From the NCBI GenBank assembly GCA_030066475.1, contig JASJBO010000050.1, positions 1 to 26,446 on the forward strand: DNA of 26,446 nt, in the 5' to 3' direction. The stretch comes from Myxococcota bacterium. Lineage in GTDB: Bacteria; Myxococcota_A; UBA9160; PR03. Position 1 is the stretch's first letter; every line of letters starts with the position of its first letter. Position numbers and translations under genes: made by a program. Below the pieces are notes generated by a model. It was not told the DNA's origin. It searched no databases and worked only from the letters and a program-made list of their open reading frames with translations. Positions 15,620 through 22,540 of the stretch are shown here, piece by piece.

Positions 15620-15676
15620 GCCCGGACTTCTCAGGGGCCAATCCGGTCCGATCGATAGCTCGACCGCGGTCCACTG

Positions 15677-15736
15677 CTAGAAAATGATCGTGATCAGGAA
15701 CCAGATCAGGGCCAGCACCTCGTAGACCGCCGTCAC
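15677..15736 (-). CDS. Candidate 19-residue hydrophobic membrane peptide
   Basis: GTG at 15736 opens a 19-codon frame encoding MTAVYEVLALIWFLITIIF, then TAG. The GTG overlaps the TGA stop of the TetR gene as GTGA, the same coupling arrangement seen at several other junctions in this window. The peptide is one continuous hydrophobic helix with a Glu near the start, typical of small membrane proteins. I see no separate ribosome site, so expression would depend on the TetR transcript. It could be a chance frame. Confidence 0.35.
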   Translation of the reverse strand: MTAVYEVLALIWFLITIIF

Positions 15737-16383
15737 GGCCGAGGACCCAGCCCGCGGAGCTGCAGCTCGAGGGCCTCGCGCAGCAGGCGCTCGGCGGCCT
15801 CGCGGTCGACCAGCCGCGAGCCCAGCCAGCTCTGCACCCAGAAGGCGTAGTGTGCGAAGCAGGCGCGCCCCGCGGCCGAGACCGGGACGTCCGCGTCGAT
15901 CTCGCCGCGCTCCTTGGCGGCCGCCACCAGCCGCGCCACGTGCGAGGCATACTCGCGGCTCAGCGTTCCCATGCGCTCCGGCTCCTGCGGGCGGAAGAAC
16001 AGCTCCTCGAGAACCACCGCCGAGAGCTCGGGGTAGCCGGCGTAGAACTCGAAGAAGCGCCCGAACAGCGCCATCAGGCCGCCGACCAAGGTCTCCTCGC
16101 GGCTGGCCGCCTCCATGCCCTGGGCGAACAGGCCGCGCGACTCGTCCTGGAAGAGCAGGAAGAGCAGCTCGCGCTTGTCGCGGACGTAGAGGAACAGGGT
16201 GCCGGTGCCGACCCCCGCACGCCGGCAGATCTCGCGCGCGGTCGCGCCCTCGAAGCCCTTCTCGAGGAAGAGCTCCCGAGCGGCGCGCTTGATCCGGCGC
16301 AGCTTGTCGCGCTTGTTGCGCTCCCGGAGCCCAGTCGAGGCTCGGGCCGGACCTCCAGTCGGCGTGTGCGAACTTGCGATCAT
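15733..16383 (-). CDS. TetR-family transcriptional regulator, probably of the efflux locus
   Basis: A 216-residue TetR regulator. The DNA-binding part is IKRAARELFLEKGFEGATAREI, followed by the helix-turn-helix RRAGVGTGTLFLYVRDKRELL. The C-terminal half is a helical ligand domain (LVGGLMALFGRFFEFYAGYPELS). I chose ATG 16383, with GAGG 6 nt upstream, over an in-frame ATG at 16428 that would put the start upstream of the -10 element of a good promoter. It lies 122 bp downstream of the membrane-fusion protein gene on the same strand, so it is likely the local efflux repressor. Its own promoter means it can also be transcribed alone. Confidence 0.88.
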   Translation of the reverse strand: MIASSHTPTGGPARASTGLRERNKRDKLRRIKRAARELFLEKGFEGATAREICRRAGVGTGTLFLYVRDKRELLFLLFQDESRGLFAQGMEAASREETLVGGLMALFGRFFEFYAGYPELSAVVLEELFFRPQEPERMGTLSREYASHVARLVAAAKERGEIDADVPVSAAGRACFAHYAFWVQSWLGSRLVDREAAERLLREALELQLRGLGPRP

Positions 16384-16411
16384 CAATGACCTCGTTCGAA
16401 ATTCGAGACCA

Positions 16412-16440
16412 ATTATGATCTTGTTCATTTACGATCGCAA
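16412..16440 (-). promoter_or_regulatory. Promoter of the TetR gene
   Basis: On the minus strand TTGCGA (16440-16435), a 17-bp spacer and CATAAT (16417-16412). The -10 matches 5 of 6 consensus bases and the -35 matches 4 of 6. The surrounding DNA is notably AT-rich. Transcription would start about 20 bp before the chosen ATG. Confidence 0.5.
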
Positions 16441-16505
16441 TGGATTCTCCGAACAGTAGGGCGCGGGGCTGCCCGATCGCGAAGGCGGCCGGGTTGCGCA
16501 CCTCG

Positions 16506-17597
16506 CTACTCCCCGATGATCTCCAGCGCGTCGCCCTCCTTCAGGAAGTGCTGGCCGCTCGTCACTACCCGGTCGCCCTCGGCGAGCCCCGCCAGGATCG
16601 TGACGCGGTCGCGCACCACGGTGCCGAGCCGGACCTTGCGGCGCGCGGCCTCGGCCACCGCGCCGTCGTCCACCGCCACGAAGCAGAAGGGCTCGAGGTC
16701 GACGCCGCGCAGCACCGACGAGAGCGGCACCGTGTGGGTCGGCGCCTCGGCCTCGGCTCGGATCTCCACCGTCACCACGGTCTCGGGCCGCAGCACCAGG
16801 TCGGGGTTCGCCAGGCTCACCTCGAAGGGCACGGTGCGGGTGGCCGGATCGGCGGCGACGGCGAGGCGCGTCACCGCGCCGCGCTGCTCGCGCCCGCCCG
16901 CGCGCACCACCGCCTCGGTGCCGACGCGCACCAGCGCCACCGCCGAGTCGGCCACCGCGGCGCGCACCGTCACCGGGTCGAGCTCGACCAGCGTCACCAC
17001 CGGCACGTCGGCCGCGGCCAGCTCGGCGGGCTCCAGGTGGCGCGCCTCGATGTGGCCGCTCACGGGCGCGCGCAGCACGCCCTTCTCGCGGCGGGCGCGC
17101 GCGGCCTCGAGCGCCAGCCGCGCCTCGGCCGCCTCGGCGCGCGCCACGTCGAGCGCCGAGCGCGCCTGGTCGTGCCGCTGCTTCGAGGTCGAGTCGGACG
17201 CCACGAGCTGGTCCTGGCGCTCGAAGTCGAGCGTGGCCTGGGCGGCGCGCGCCTCGGCGCGCCGCAGGGTCGCGGCCGCCATGTGGACCTCGCGGTCGAG
17301 GCCCTCGAGGTCCAGCTCGGCGATCGTCGCCCCGGCCTCGACCGGGTCGCCCTCGTCCACGTGGATGCGCTCGACGAAGCCCGCCACCCGGAAGCCCAGC
17401 GCGATGCGCGACTTCGGCTCTACGATCCCGGGGACCACCAGCGCGCGCGCGTGGTGCGCGGCCCGCAGCTCCTCGATCCGCACCGGCGCCGGCGGGCGCC
17501 CGGCCGCCACGGCGCCCGACTGGGACTCGCCGCAGCCCAGCGCACCCGCCAGCGCGAGCGCCAGCACGATGCCGTGTCCGACGATGGATCTCCTCAT
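16506..17597 (-). CDS. RND-type efflux periplasmic adaptor (membrane-fusion lipoprotein)
   Basis: A 363-residue adaptor. The N terminus (IVGHGIVLALALAGALGCGES) is a lipoprotein signal with lipobox ALGC. The order is then typical. A barrel/lipoyl half comes first (RIALGFRVAGFVERIHVDEGDPVEAGATIAELD), then a long helical hairpin rich in Ala/Arg/Glu. The second lipoyl half (LRAPVSGHIEARHLEP) follows, then beta-barrel and membrane-proximal parts ending in GLAEGDRVVTSGQHFLKEGD. Adaptors of this type bridge an inner-membrane RND pump and an outer-membrane channel. No pump or channel gene lies within the window on either side. The ATG at 17597 follows GGGAG. A candidate short gene and hairpin lie just upstream. 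Confidence 0.9.
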   Translation of the reverse strand: MRRSIVGHGIVLALALAGALGCGESQSGAVAAGRPPAPVRIEELRAAHHARALVVPGIVEPKSRIALGFRVAGFVERIHVDEGDPVEAGATIAELDLEGLDREVHMAAATLRRAEARAAQATLDFERQDQLVASDSTSKQRHDQARSALDVARAEAAEARLALEAARARREKGVLRAPVSGHIEARHLEPAELAAADVPVVTLVELDPVTVRAAVADSAVALVRVGTEAVVRAGGREQRGAVTRLAVAADPATRTVPFEVSLANPDLVLRPETVVTVEIRAEAEAPTHTVPLSSVLRGVDLEPFCFVAVDDGAVAEAARRKVRLGTVVRDRVTILAGLAEGDRVVTSGQHFLKEGDALEIIGE

Positions 17598-17664
17598 CTC
17601 CACTCCCTCGGGCTTCCAGAGCGATGCGGGCCGTTCGAGCGATTCGGGGCGCTTAAACCGAAAC

Positions 17665-17692
17665 GGCCTTCCGGGCGGGCACCCAGAAGGCC
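17665..17692 (-). terminator. Hairpin between the candidate short gene and the efflux adaptor
   Basis: GGCCTTC pairs with GAAGGCC, with a further GGG/CCC inside after one mismatch and a 6-nt loop. Read on the minus strand it is followed by GTTTCGGTTT, moderately T-rich. It could terminate the short upstream gene or act as an attenuator for the adaptor gene. Confidence 0.4.
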
Positions 17693-17715
17693 GAAGAGCC
17701 AGGAGGCTGGTCCGC

Positions 17716-17844
17716 CTAGGGTGCCGGGTCCACCGGGTCGCCGAGGATGCCCGCGACGTGCGGCTTCCCGGTGAACGACGTGGCCATGCGCGCACACGAC
17801 GACTGCGCGGTCGGCCAACGAGCGCTGCACCGGTTCATCGCCAT
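17716..17844 (-). CDS. Candidate 42-residue small protein or leader peptide
   Basis: ATG 17844 to TAG 17716-17718 encodes 42 residues with two Cys (6 and 17) and the C terminus HVAGILGDPVDPAP. The sequence GGAGGA lies 9 nt upstream of the ATG, a promoter-like pair lies about 40-70 bp upstream, and a hairpin follows the stop codon. That gives a complete small transcription unit in an otherwise empty 398-bp gap. I do not recognise the peptide. It could be a free-standing small protein, a leader peptide controlling the efflux adaptor, or a chance frame. A second open frame (17594-17881, 95 codons) covers the same DNA, but its ATG sits at the predicted transcription start. Confidence 0.45.
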   Translation of the reverse strand: MAMNRCSARWPTAQSSCARMATSFTGKPHVAGILGDPVDPAP

Positions 17845-17882
17845 CGAAGCGAGTCCTCCGTCCACGGGTTGGGAACGCCATG

Positions 17883-17912
17883 AGCGTACTCGCGCCGCGG
17901 GTCCCGGGTCAA
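17883..17912 (-). promoter_or_regulatory. Candidate promoter for the 42-codon gene
   Basis: On the minus strand TTGACC (17912-17907), an 18-bp spacer and TACGCT (17888-17883). The -35 matches 5 of 6 consensus bases, the -10 only 3 of 6. The predicted leader before the ATG at 17844 is about 30 nt. Confidence 0.4.
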
Positions 17913-17995
17913 GCCCGGAGGTCCCCGGTCGCTCCGCGGCGCCTGGCGCGGCCCGCCGTGGCTATGCTCCTCCTGCGCCCCACCCGGAGGCCCCG

Positions 17996-18796
17996 ATGCT
18001 CGAGCTCCACCACAACGCCTTCTCCTCGTGCTCGCAGAAGGTCCGGCTCGTGCTGGCCGAGAAGGGCCTCGCCTTCGAGTCCCGGCCGGTGGACCTGATG
18101 TCCGGCGAGCAGCACGCCTCCGAGTACGTGAAGCTCAACCCCAACCACGTGGTGCCCACGCTGGTGGACGACGGCCGCGTCCTGATCGAGTCGTCGCTGA
18201 TCAACGAGTACCTCGACGAGGCCTACCCCGACGTGCCGATGCGTCCGGCCGATGCCGCGGGGCGCCACGCCATGCGCCTCTGGGTCAAGCGGATCGACGA
18301 GAAGGTGCACCCCTCGGCCGGGGTGCTGACCTACGCGATCGGTCCCCGCAACGCGATCCTCCAGCAGCCCGAGGAGGCGCGCGAGCGCTACCTGGAGTCG
18401 ATCCCCGATCCCGCGAACCGGGCGAAGCGCCGCAGCGTGATCGAGCACGGCGTGGCCGCACCCGAGTTCGCCGAGGCGGTGCGGCACTTCGTCGACCTGC
18501 TCGACGCGATGGAGTCGTCGCTCGCGCCGGACGGCTGGCTCTCGGGCGCGAGCTTCGGCCTCGCCGACGCGGCGGCGCTGCCCTACGTGCTGCGCATGGA
18601 CCACCTGGCGCTGACACCGCTGCTCACTGCCGACGTGCGCCCGCGCGTGGCGGACTGGCTCGCCCGCGTCCGCGCGCGCCCGAGCTTCGAGACCGCGGTG
18701 GCGCAGTGGCTGCCGCAGCCGATCCTCGACATGTTCCGCGCCAACGGCGAGGCGGTCTGGCCGGAGGTCGAGCCGCTCACGCGCGCGGCGCGCTGA
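17996..18796 (+). CDS. Glutathione S-transferase family protein
   Basis: A 266-residue protein. The N-terminal thioredoxin-like domain is HHNAFSSCSQKVRLVLAEKG, with candidate catalytic Ser10/Cys12. It is followed by the glutathione-site strand LNPNHVVPTLVDDGRVLIESSLINEYLDEAY. The helical C-terminal domain contains WLSGASFGLADAAALPYV, the N-capping box of the family. It would conjugate or reduce electrophiles with glutathione in the cytoplasm. At 266 residues it is longer than typical GSTs (about 210), with the extra length between the domains (PRNAILQQPEEARERYLESIP). The ATG at 17996 has GGAGG 5 nt upstream, and TATGCT 28 bp upstream may be its -10. Confidence 0.9.
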   Translation: MLELHHNAFSSCSQKVRLVLAEKGLAFESRPVDLMSGEQHASEYVKLNPNHVVPTLVDDGRVLIESSLINEYLDEAYPDVPMRPADAAGRHAMRLWVKRIDEKVHPSAGVLTYAIGPRNAILQQPEEARERYLESIPDPANRAKRRSVIEHGVAAPEFAEAVRHFVDLLDAMESSLAPDGWLSGASFGLADAAALPYVLRMDHLALTPLLTADVRPRVADWLARVRARPSFETAVAQWLPQPILDMFRANGEAVWPEVEPLTRAAR

Positions 18797-18830
18797 GCCG
18801 GGGGGGCGGCGCGGCGGGGAGGGTTCGCTG

Positions 18831-20348
18831 GTGAGAATCCGCACGCGAGTCTGGATCCCCGCGGCGCTGCTGGCGCTCCTGCTCGCCGTTCCGGCGCGCG
18901 CCGCCGAGCCGGCCTTCGACCTGGTGCTGCGCGGCGGCCGGGTGATCGACCCCGAGTCGGGGCTCGACGCGGTGCGCGACGTCGGCGTGCGCGACGGCCG
19001 GATCGCGGCGATCTCCGAGACGCCGCTGGCGGGCGCGCAGGTGCTCGACGCCCGCTCGCGGATCGTGGCGCCCGGCTTCATCGACCTCCACAGCCACTCG
19101 CCGACCCCGCTCGGCCAGCGCTACCAGGTGCTCGACGGCGTCACCACCGCACTCGAGCTCGAGGCCGGCGCCTTCCCGGTGGACGCCTTCGGCAGCCAGG
19201 TGCGCGACGGCGCGCTCATCCACTACGGCGCCTCGGTCGGCTACGGCTCGATCCGGCTGGAGGTGAAGCACGGCCTGCGCCGCCCGCACCTGCTCACCGA
19301 CGCGATCGAGCTGCAGGGCTGGCGCGGCGCCTGGACGGCGGTGCGCTCGCTCTTCGTCGAGCCGCGCGAGGTGTTCGAGGAGCCGGCGTCGCCCGCCGAG
19401 CGCGGCGCGCTGCGCGCGCTGCTCGAGGCGGGCCTCGACCAGGGCGGCCTCGGCATCGGCCTGCCGCTCGACTACATCAGCGAGGCGGTCGACGCGGACG
19501 AGATCCGCATGATCTTCGAGGTCGCCGGCGCGCGCGGCGTGCCGGTCTTCGTCCACGTGCGCCGCGGCGTGAACGGCGACCCGGCCGGGCTCTACGAGGT
19601 GCTCGAGCTGGCGCGCGAGACCGGCGCCGCCGTGCACGTCTGCCACGTCACCCACAACGCGATGCGCTCGATCGAGCTCTTCCTGGCCGAGATCCGCCGC
19701 GCCCGCGAGGAGGGCGCCGACGTCACCACCGAGCTGCTGCCCTACAACGCCGGCTCGGCGCTGATCTCGTCGGCCGTGTTCGGCCGCGACTGGCAGACCA
19801 TCTTCGACATCACCTACGAGGACGTCGAGTGGGCCGAGACCGGCGAGCGCTTCGACCGGGAGATGTGGGAGCGCTACCGGAAGGAGCATCCCGAAGGCCA
19901 GGTGATCCACCACTACCTGAGGGAGGAGTGGACCCGGCGCGCCCTGGTCGAGCCCGGCGTGATCGTGGTGAGCGACCTGCTGCCGATGGAGACCGAGGAG
20001 AGCAAGGTCGCGCCGCACAACGGGGCGTTCGCGAAGGTGCTGGGGCGCTACGTGCGCGAGGCCGGGCTGCTCGACTGGAGCGAGGCGCTGGCGCGCATGA
20101 CGCGGCTCCCGGCGCAGCGCCTGGAGGGCTTCGCGCCCGCCTTCGCCCGCAAGGGCCGCGTCCAGGTGGGCGCCGACGCGGACCTCACGGTGTTCGACCC
20201 GGCGACGGTGATCGACCGGGCCACCTATCGGAATCCCTACCAGCCCTCGGCGGGCATCGTCCACGTGGTGGTGGCCGGGACCCCGGTCGTGCGCGACGGG
20301 GCGCTGGTCGAAGGCGTCCATCCGGGTCGCCTCCTCCGGGCGGAATGA
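18831..20348 (+). CDS. Exported amidohydrolase (N-acyl-D-amino-acid deacylase / D-glutamate deacylase-like)
   Basis: A 505-residue amidohydrolase-superfamily enzyme with an N-terminal signal peptide (VWIPAALLALLLAVPARAA), so it probably acts in the periplasm. The amidohydrolase core starts with VLRGGRVIDPESGLDAVRDVGV and the metal-binding HSH at H87-H89 (PGFIDLHSHS). Further candidate ligands are VFVHVRRG and VHVCHVTHNA. The C-terminal barrel ends in GADADLTVFDPATVIDRATY, typical of D-aminoacylase and dihydroorotase-like enzymes. LDGVTTALELEAGA resembles D-glutamate deacylase-type proteins. It would hydrolyse an N-acyl amino acid or a related amide. The GTG at 18831 is preceded by GGGGAGG. 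It lies 34 bp after the GST gene and may share its transcript. Confidence 0.85.
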   Translation: MRIRTRVWIPAALLALLLAVPARAAEPAFDLVLRGGRVIDPESGLDAVRDVGVRDGRIAAISETPLAGAQVLDARSRIVAPGFIDLHSHSPTPLGQRYQVLDGVTTALELEAGAFPVDAFGSQVRDGALIHYGASVGYGSIRLEVKHGLRRPHLLTDAIELQGWRGAWTAVRSLFVEPREVFEEPASPAERGALRALLEAGLDQGGLGIGLPLDYISEAVDADEIRMIFEVAGARGVPVFVHVRRGVNGDPAGLYEVLELARETGAAVHVCHVTHNAMRSIELFLAEIRRAREEGADVTTELLPYNAGSALISSAVFGRDWQTIFDITYEDVEWAETGERFDREMWERYRKEHPEGQVIHHYLREEWTRRALVEPGVIVVSDLLPMETEESKVAPHNGAFAKVLGRYVREAGLLDWSEALARMTRLPAQRLEGFAPAFARKGRVQVGADADLTVFDPATVIDRATYRNPYQPSAGIVHVVVAGTPVVRDGALVEGVHPGRLLRAE

Positions 20349-20361
20349 CGCCCCTGCGCCG

Positions 20362-20393
20362 CTCCGACCGCCGGGAACCAGTGCCGCGTGCGG
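20362..20393. repeat. 32-bp direct repeat, left copy (displaced ACR3 end)
   Basis: It matches 21014-21045 at 30 of 32 positions. The right copy is the last coding stretch of the ACR3 gene. The left copy, read on the minus strand in the same frame, gives RTRHWFPAVG against [10 protein letters not shown]. It stands alone, 21 bp beyond the end of the toxin gene, so it looks like a duplicated or remnant ACR3 end. Confidence 0.8.
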
Positions 20394-20413
20394 GCTGGGC
20401 TCTTCCGCTGCAG

Positions 20414-20704
20414 CTAGAGATCGAAGCGACGAGGACGACGACGCCCGTGGTACACGGCAAGGACGTCGATGAAGTCCGCGCGGATCGTGTAGTAGACGCC
20501 GTAGGGAAAGCGATGAAGACGAGCGCGACGCACGCGACCGTAAGCAACGACGTGCGACTCGGGATGCCGCTCGATCCGCGCGAAGCAGGCCTCCACAGCG
20601 CGAAGGAGAGCGTCGCCGACGCCATCCGCTCGCGCCTCGTACCACGAGTAGGCCTCGTCGATATCGAGCTCGGCGCGGCGCCGAACCCGAACGGGGAGCG
20701 TCAC
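20414..20704 (-). CDS. RelE/ParE-family toxin
   Basis: A 96-residue basic protein of the ParE/RelE type. The family pattern is visible in RRRAELDIDEAYSWYEARAD, RAVEACFARIERHPES, RRARLHRFPYGVYYTIRADF and DVLAVYHGRRRPRRF. Such toxins poison DNA gyrase (ParE) or cut mRNA on the ribosome (RelE). Which of these applies here cannot be told by eye. The GTG start at 20704 overlaps the antitoxin stop (GTGA), the usual order for this pair (antitoxin first). The pair lies between two copies of the ACR3 3' end. Confidence 0.88.
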   Translation of the reverse strand: MTLPVRVRRRAELDIDEAYSWYEARADGVGDALLRAVEACFARIERHPESHVVAYGRVRRARLHRFPYGVYYTIRADFIDVLAVYHGRRRPRRFDL

Positions 20705-20931
20705 CGACGACGGTGCCGGATGCGCTCGCGCACCTCCTCCCAGGGCGAGCCGCCCGTGGGATCGGCGTCCGCTTCGGCCAGCCGTCGCTCGAGGTCCTCG
20801 CGCTGCTCGTTCGTCAGTGCGAGCGCTTCGTCGTCATCGGCGATGCTGTCCCAGAGCTCCTCGACCAGCTCGAGCCGCTCAGCGGCGGAGAGCTTGAAGA
20901 GCTCCTCTCGAAGGGCGTTCGTCATGGCCAC
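20701..20931 (-). CDS. Addiction-module antitoxin
   Basis: A 76-residue acidic protein with the hallmark LSAAERLELVEELWDSIADD of the 'addiction module component' antitoxin family, partners of RelE/ParE toxins. It ends in a basic tail (RERIRHRRR). I chose GTG 20931 because GGAGG lies 7 nt upstream. The next in-frame ATG (20925) would leave a 13-nt spacing. The antitoxin binds and neutralises the downstream toxin and usually represses its own promoter. I do not see a clear operator in the 80 bp upstream. Translation is coupled to the toxin by the GTGA overlap. Confidence 0.88.
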   Translation of the reverse strand: MAMTNALREELFKLSAAERLELVEELWDSIADDDEALALTNEQREDLERRLAEADADPTGGSPWEEVRERIRHRRR

Positions 20932-21005
20932 GAGTCTGCCTCCGTCCCCCTCATGCGGCAAGCGAGGGCCGCTTCCCGGCGCCGAGGCAACCGAGCCGGA
21001 TCGAC

Positions 21006-22094
21006 TCAGGCCTCTCCGACCACCGGGAACCAGTGCCGCGTCCGGTTGCAGAACGCGCACACCGAGAGCATCACAGGCACCTCGACCAGCACGCCCACCA
21101 CCGTGGCCAGCGCGGCGCCCGACTCGGGACCGTAGAGCGCGATCGCCGTCGCCACCGCCAGCTCGAAGAAGTTGCTGGCCCCGATCAGGGCGCCCGGCGC
21201 CGCCACCGCGTGCGGCACGCGCAGCCACTTCATCAGCCCGTAGGCGAGGCTCGAGTTGAAGTAGACCTGGATCAGGATGGGGATCGCGATCAGCACCACG
21301 TGGAGCAGGCGCCCGGTCAGGTTCTCGGCCTGGAAGGCGAAGATCAGCACCAGGGTGGCGAGCAGCGCAACGGTGGTCACGGGCGCGAAGGCGGGCAGGA
21401 AGCGCGTCTCGAACCAGGCGCTCCCCATGCGGCGCAGCAGCAGCACGCGGCTCAGGCTGCCGAGGGCCAGCGGGATCACGATGAAGATCGCCACCGCGTA
21501 GAGCAGCACCTCGAACGGGATGGTGAGGTCGCTGGCGCCCGTCACCAGCAGGGTCACCACCGGCGCGAACGCCACCAGCATGATCAGGTCGTTCAGCGAG
21601 ACCTGCACCAGCGTGTAGGCCGGGTCGCCGTCGGTCAGGTAGGACCAGACGAAGACCATCGCCGTGCAGGGGGCGGCCGCCAGGATGATGACGCCCGCGA
21701 TGTACTGGTTGGCCAGCTCGGGCCCGATCCAGGGCAGGAAGAGCTGCTTGAAGAAGAGCCAGCCGAGCAGCGCCATCGAGAACGGCTTCACCAGCCAGTT
21801 GACGAAGAGCGTCACCAGGATGCCGCGCGGCCGGCGGCGCACGCCCAGCACGCTGGCCAGGTCGATGCGCAGCATCATCGGGTAGATCATCAGCCACAGC
21901 AGCACGGCGATGGCGACGTTGATCTGGCTGTCGGTGCCGAACTCGAGGCGGCGCACGGCGTCGGTGAAGCCCGGGAAGAGCTTGCCGAGCGCCACGCCCA
22001 CCACCATGCAGAGCGCGACCCAGAGCGAGAGCCAGCGCTCGAAGACGTTCAGACGCTTGGGCGGCGGCGGGGCGTCCCCGGCGGACGAGGTCAT
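21006..22094 (-). CDS. arsB: ACR3-family arsenite efflux permease
   Basis: A 362-residue inner-membrane protein with about ten hydrophobic segments. It carries ACR3-type stretches [56 protein letters not shown] with the conserved Cys, and [24 protein letters not shown]. It exports As(III) using the proton motive force. The ATG at 22094 overlaps the arsenate-reductase stop as ATGA. It is the last gene of a four-gene operon. Its final codons ([10 protein letters not shown]) are duplicated beyond the toxin-antitoxin pair. ACR3 is a family distinct from classical ArsB; the symbol follows common annotation. Confidence 0.93.
   Translation of the reverse strand: MTSSAGDAPPPPKRLNVFERWLSLWVALCMVVGVALGKLFPGFTDAVRRLEFGTDSQINVAIAVLLWLMIYPMMLRIDLASVLGVRRRPRGILVTLFVNWLVKPFSMALLGWLFFKQLFLPWIGPELANQYIAGVIILAAAPCTAMVFVWSYLTDGDPAYTLVQVSLNDLIMLVAFAPVVTLLVTGASDLTIPFEVLLYAVAIFIVIPLALGSLSRVLLLRRMGSAWFETRFLPAFAPVTTVALLATLVLIFAFQAENLTGRLLHVVLIAIPILIQVYFNSSLAYGLMKWLRVPHAVAAPGALIGASNFFELAVATAIALYGPESGAALATVVGVLVEVPVMLSVCAFCNRTRHWFPVVGEA
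21014..21045. repeat. 32-bp direct repeat, right copy (ACR3 3' end)
   Basis: These are the coding bases just before the ACR3 stop codon. They match 20362-20393 with two differences: one is silent, the other changes Val to Ala. The toxin-antitoxin pair lies between the copies. Confidence 0.8.
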
Positions 22095-22540
22095 CCGGCG
22101 TCTCCCCGCTCTTCGAGCAGGCGGCCGATCCGCCGCTCCAGCTCCAGGAACGTCTTCCGGAACGCCTCGCGCCGTTCCTCCAGCGATCCCGTGCAGGCGG
22201 CGGGATCCTCGAGGCCCCAGTGGAGGGTGTCCGGGCCGCCCGGCCAGACCGGGCACGCCTCGCCCGCGGCGTTGTCGCAGACCGTGACGACGAGGTCGAG
22301 CGCCGGCGCGTCCGGCCCCGCGAACTCGTCCCAGCTCTTGCTGCGGAATCCGTCGGTGTCGAAGCCGCGCTCGCCCAGCAGCTCGAGCGCCAGCGGGTTG
22401 GGTCGTCCCGTTGGATGACTTCCGGCGCTGAAGGCGCGGAAGCGCCCGGCCCCGCGCCGGTTCAGGATCGCCTCGGCCAGGATGCTGCGGGCGGAGTTGC
22501 CGGTGCACAGGAACAGCACGTGGCGAGGCGCCGACGTCAA
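22091..22540 (-). CDS. arsC: Thioredoxin-type arsenate reductase
   Basis: A 149-residue protein of the low-molecular-weight phosphatase fold. The active-site loop is [10 protein letters not shown] with C12. Two further cysteines, C88 and C96 ([15 protein letters not shown]), occupy the region of the redox relay in thioredoxin-coupled arsenate reductases. LHWGLEDPA matches the conserved segment after it. It reduces arsenate to arsenite, the substrate of the ACR3 exporter that follows. The start is TTG at 22540, overlapping the preceding stop as TTGA. No ATG or GTG gives a complete first strand, and the overlap argues for coupled translation. Its stop overlaps ACR3 as ATGA. Confidence 0.92.
   Translation of the reverse strand: MTSAPRHVLFLCTGNSARSILAEAILNRRGAGRFRAFSAGSHPTGRPNPLALELLGERGFDTDGFRSKSWDEFAGPDAPALDLVVTVCDNAAGEACPVWPGGPDTLHWGLEDPAACTGSLEERREAFRKTFLELERRIGRLLEERGDAG

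Noticed and set aside
16384..16440. A TetR operator in the AT-rich region upstream of the TetR gene
   Set aside because: CTCG-N9-CGAG at 16391-16407 is the only symmetry I see, and just four bases pair per side, too weak to call an operator.
17594..17881. A 95-codon minus-strand frame whose stop overlaps the adaptor ATG
   Set aside because: Its ATG sits near the predicted transcription start, it has no ribosome site, and it is Arg/Gly/Pro-rich. The 42-codon frame in another phase has better signals.
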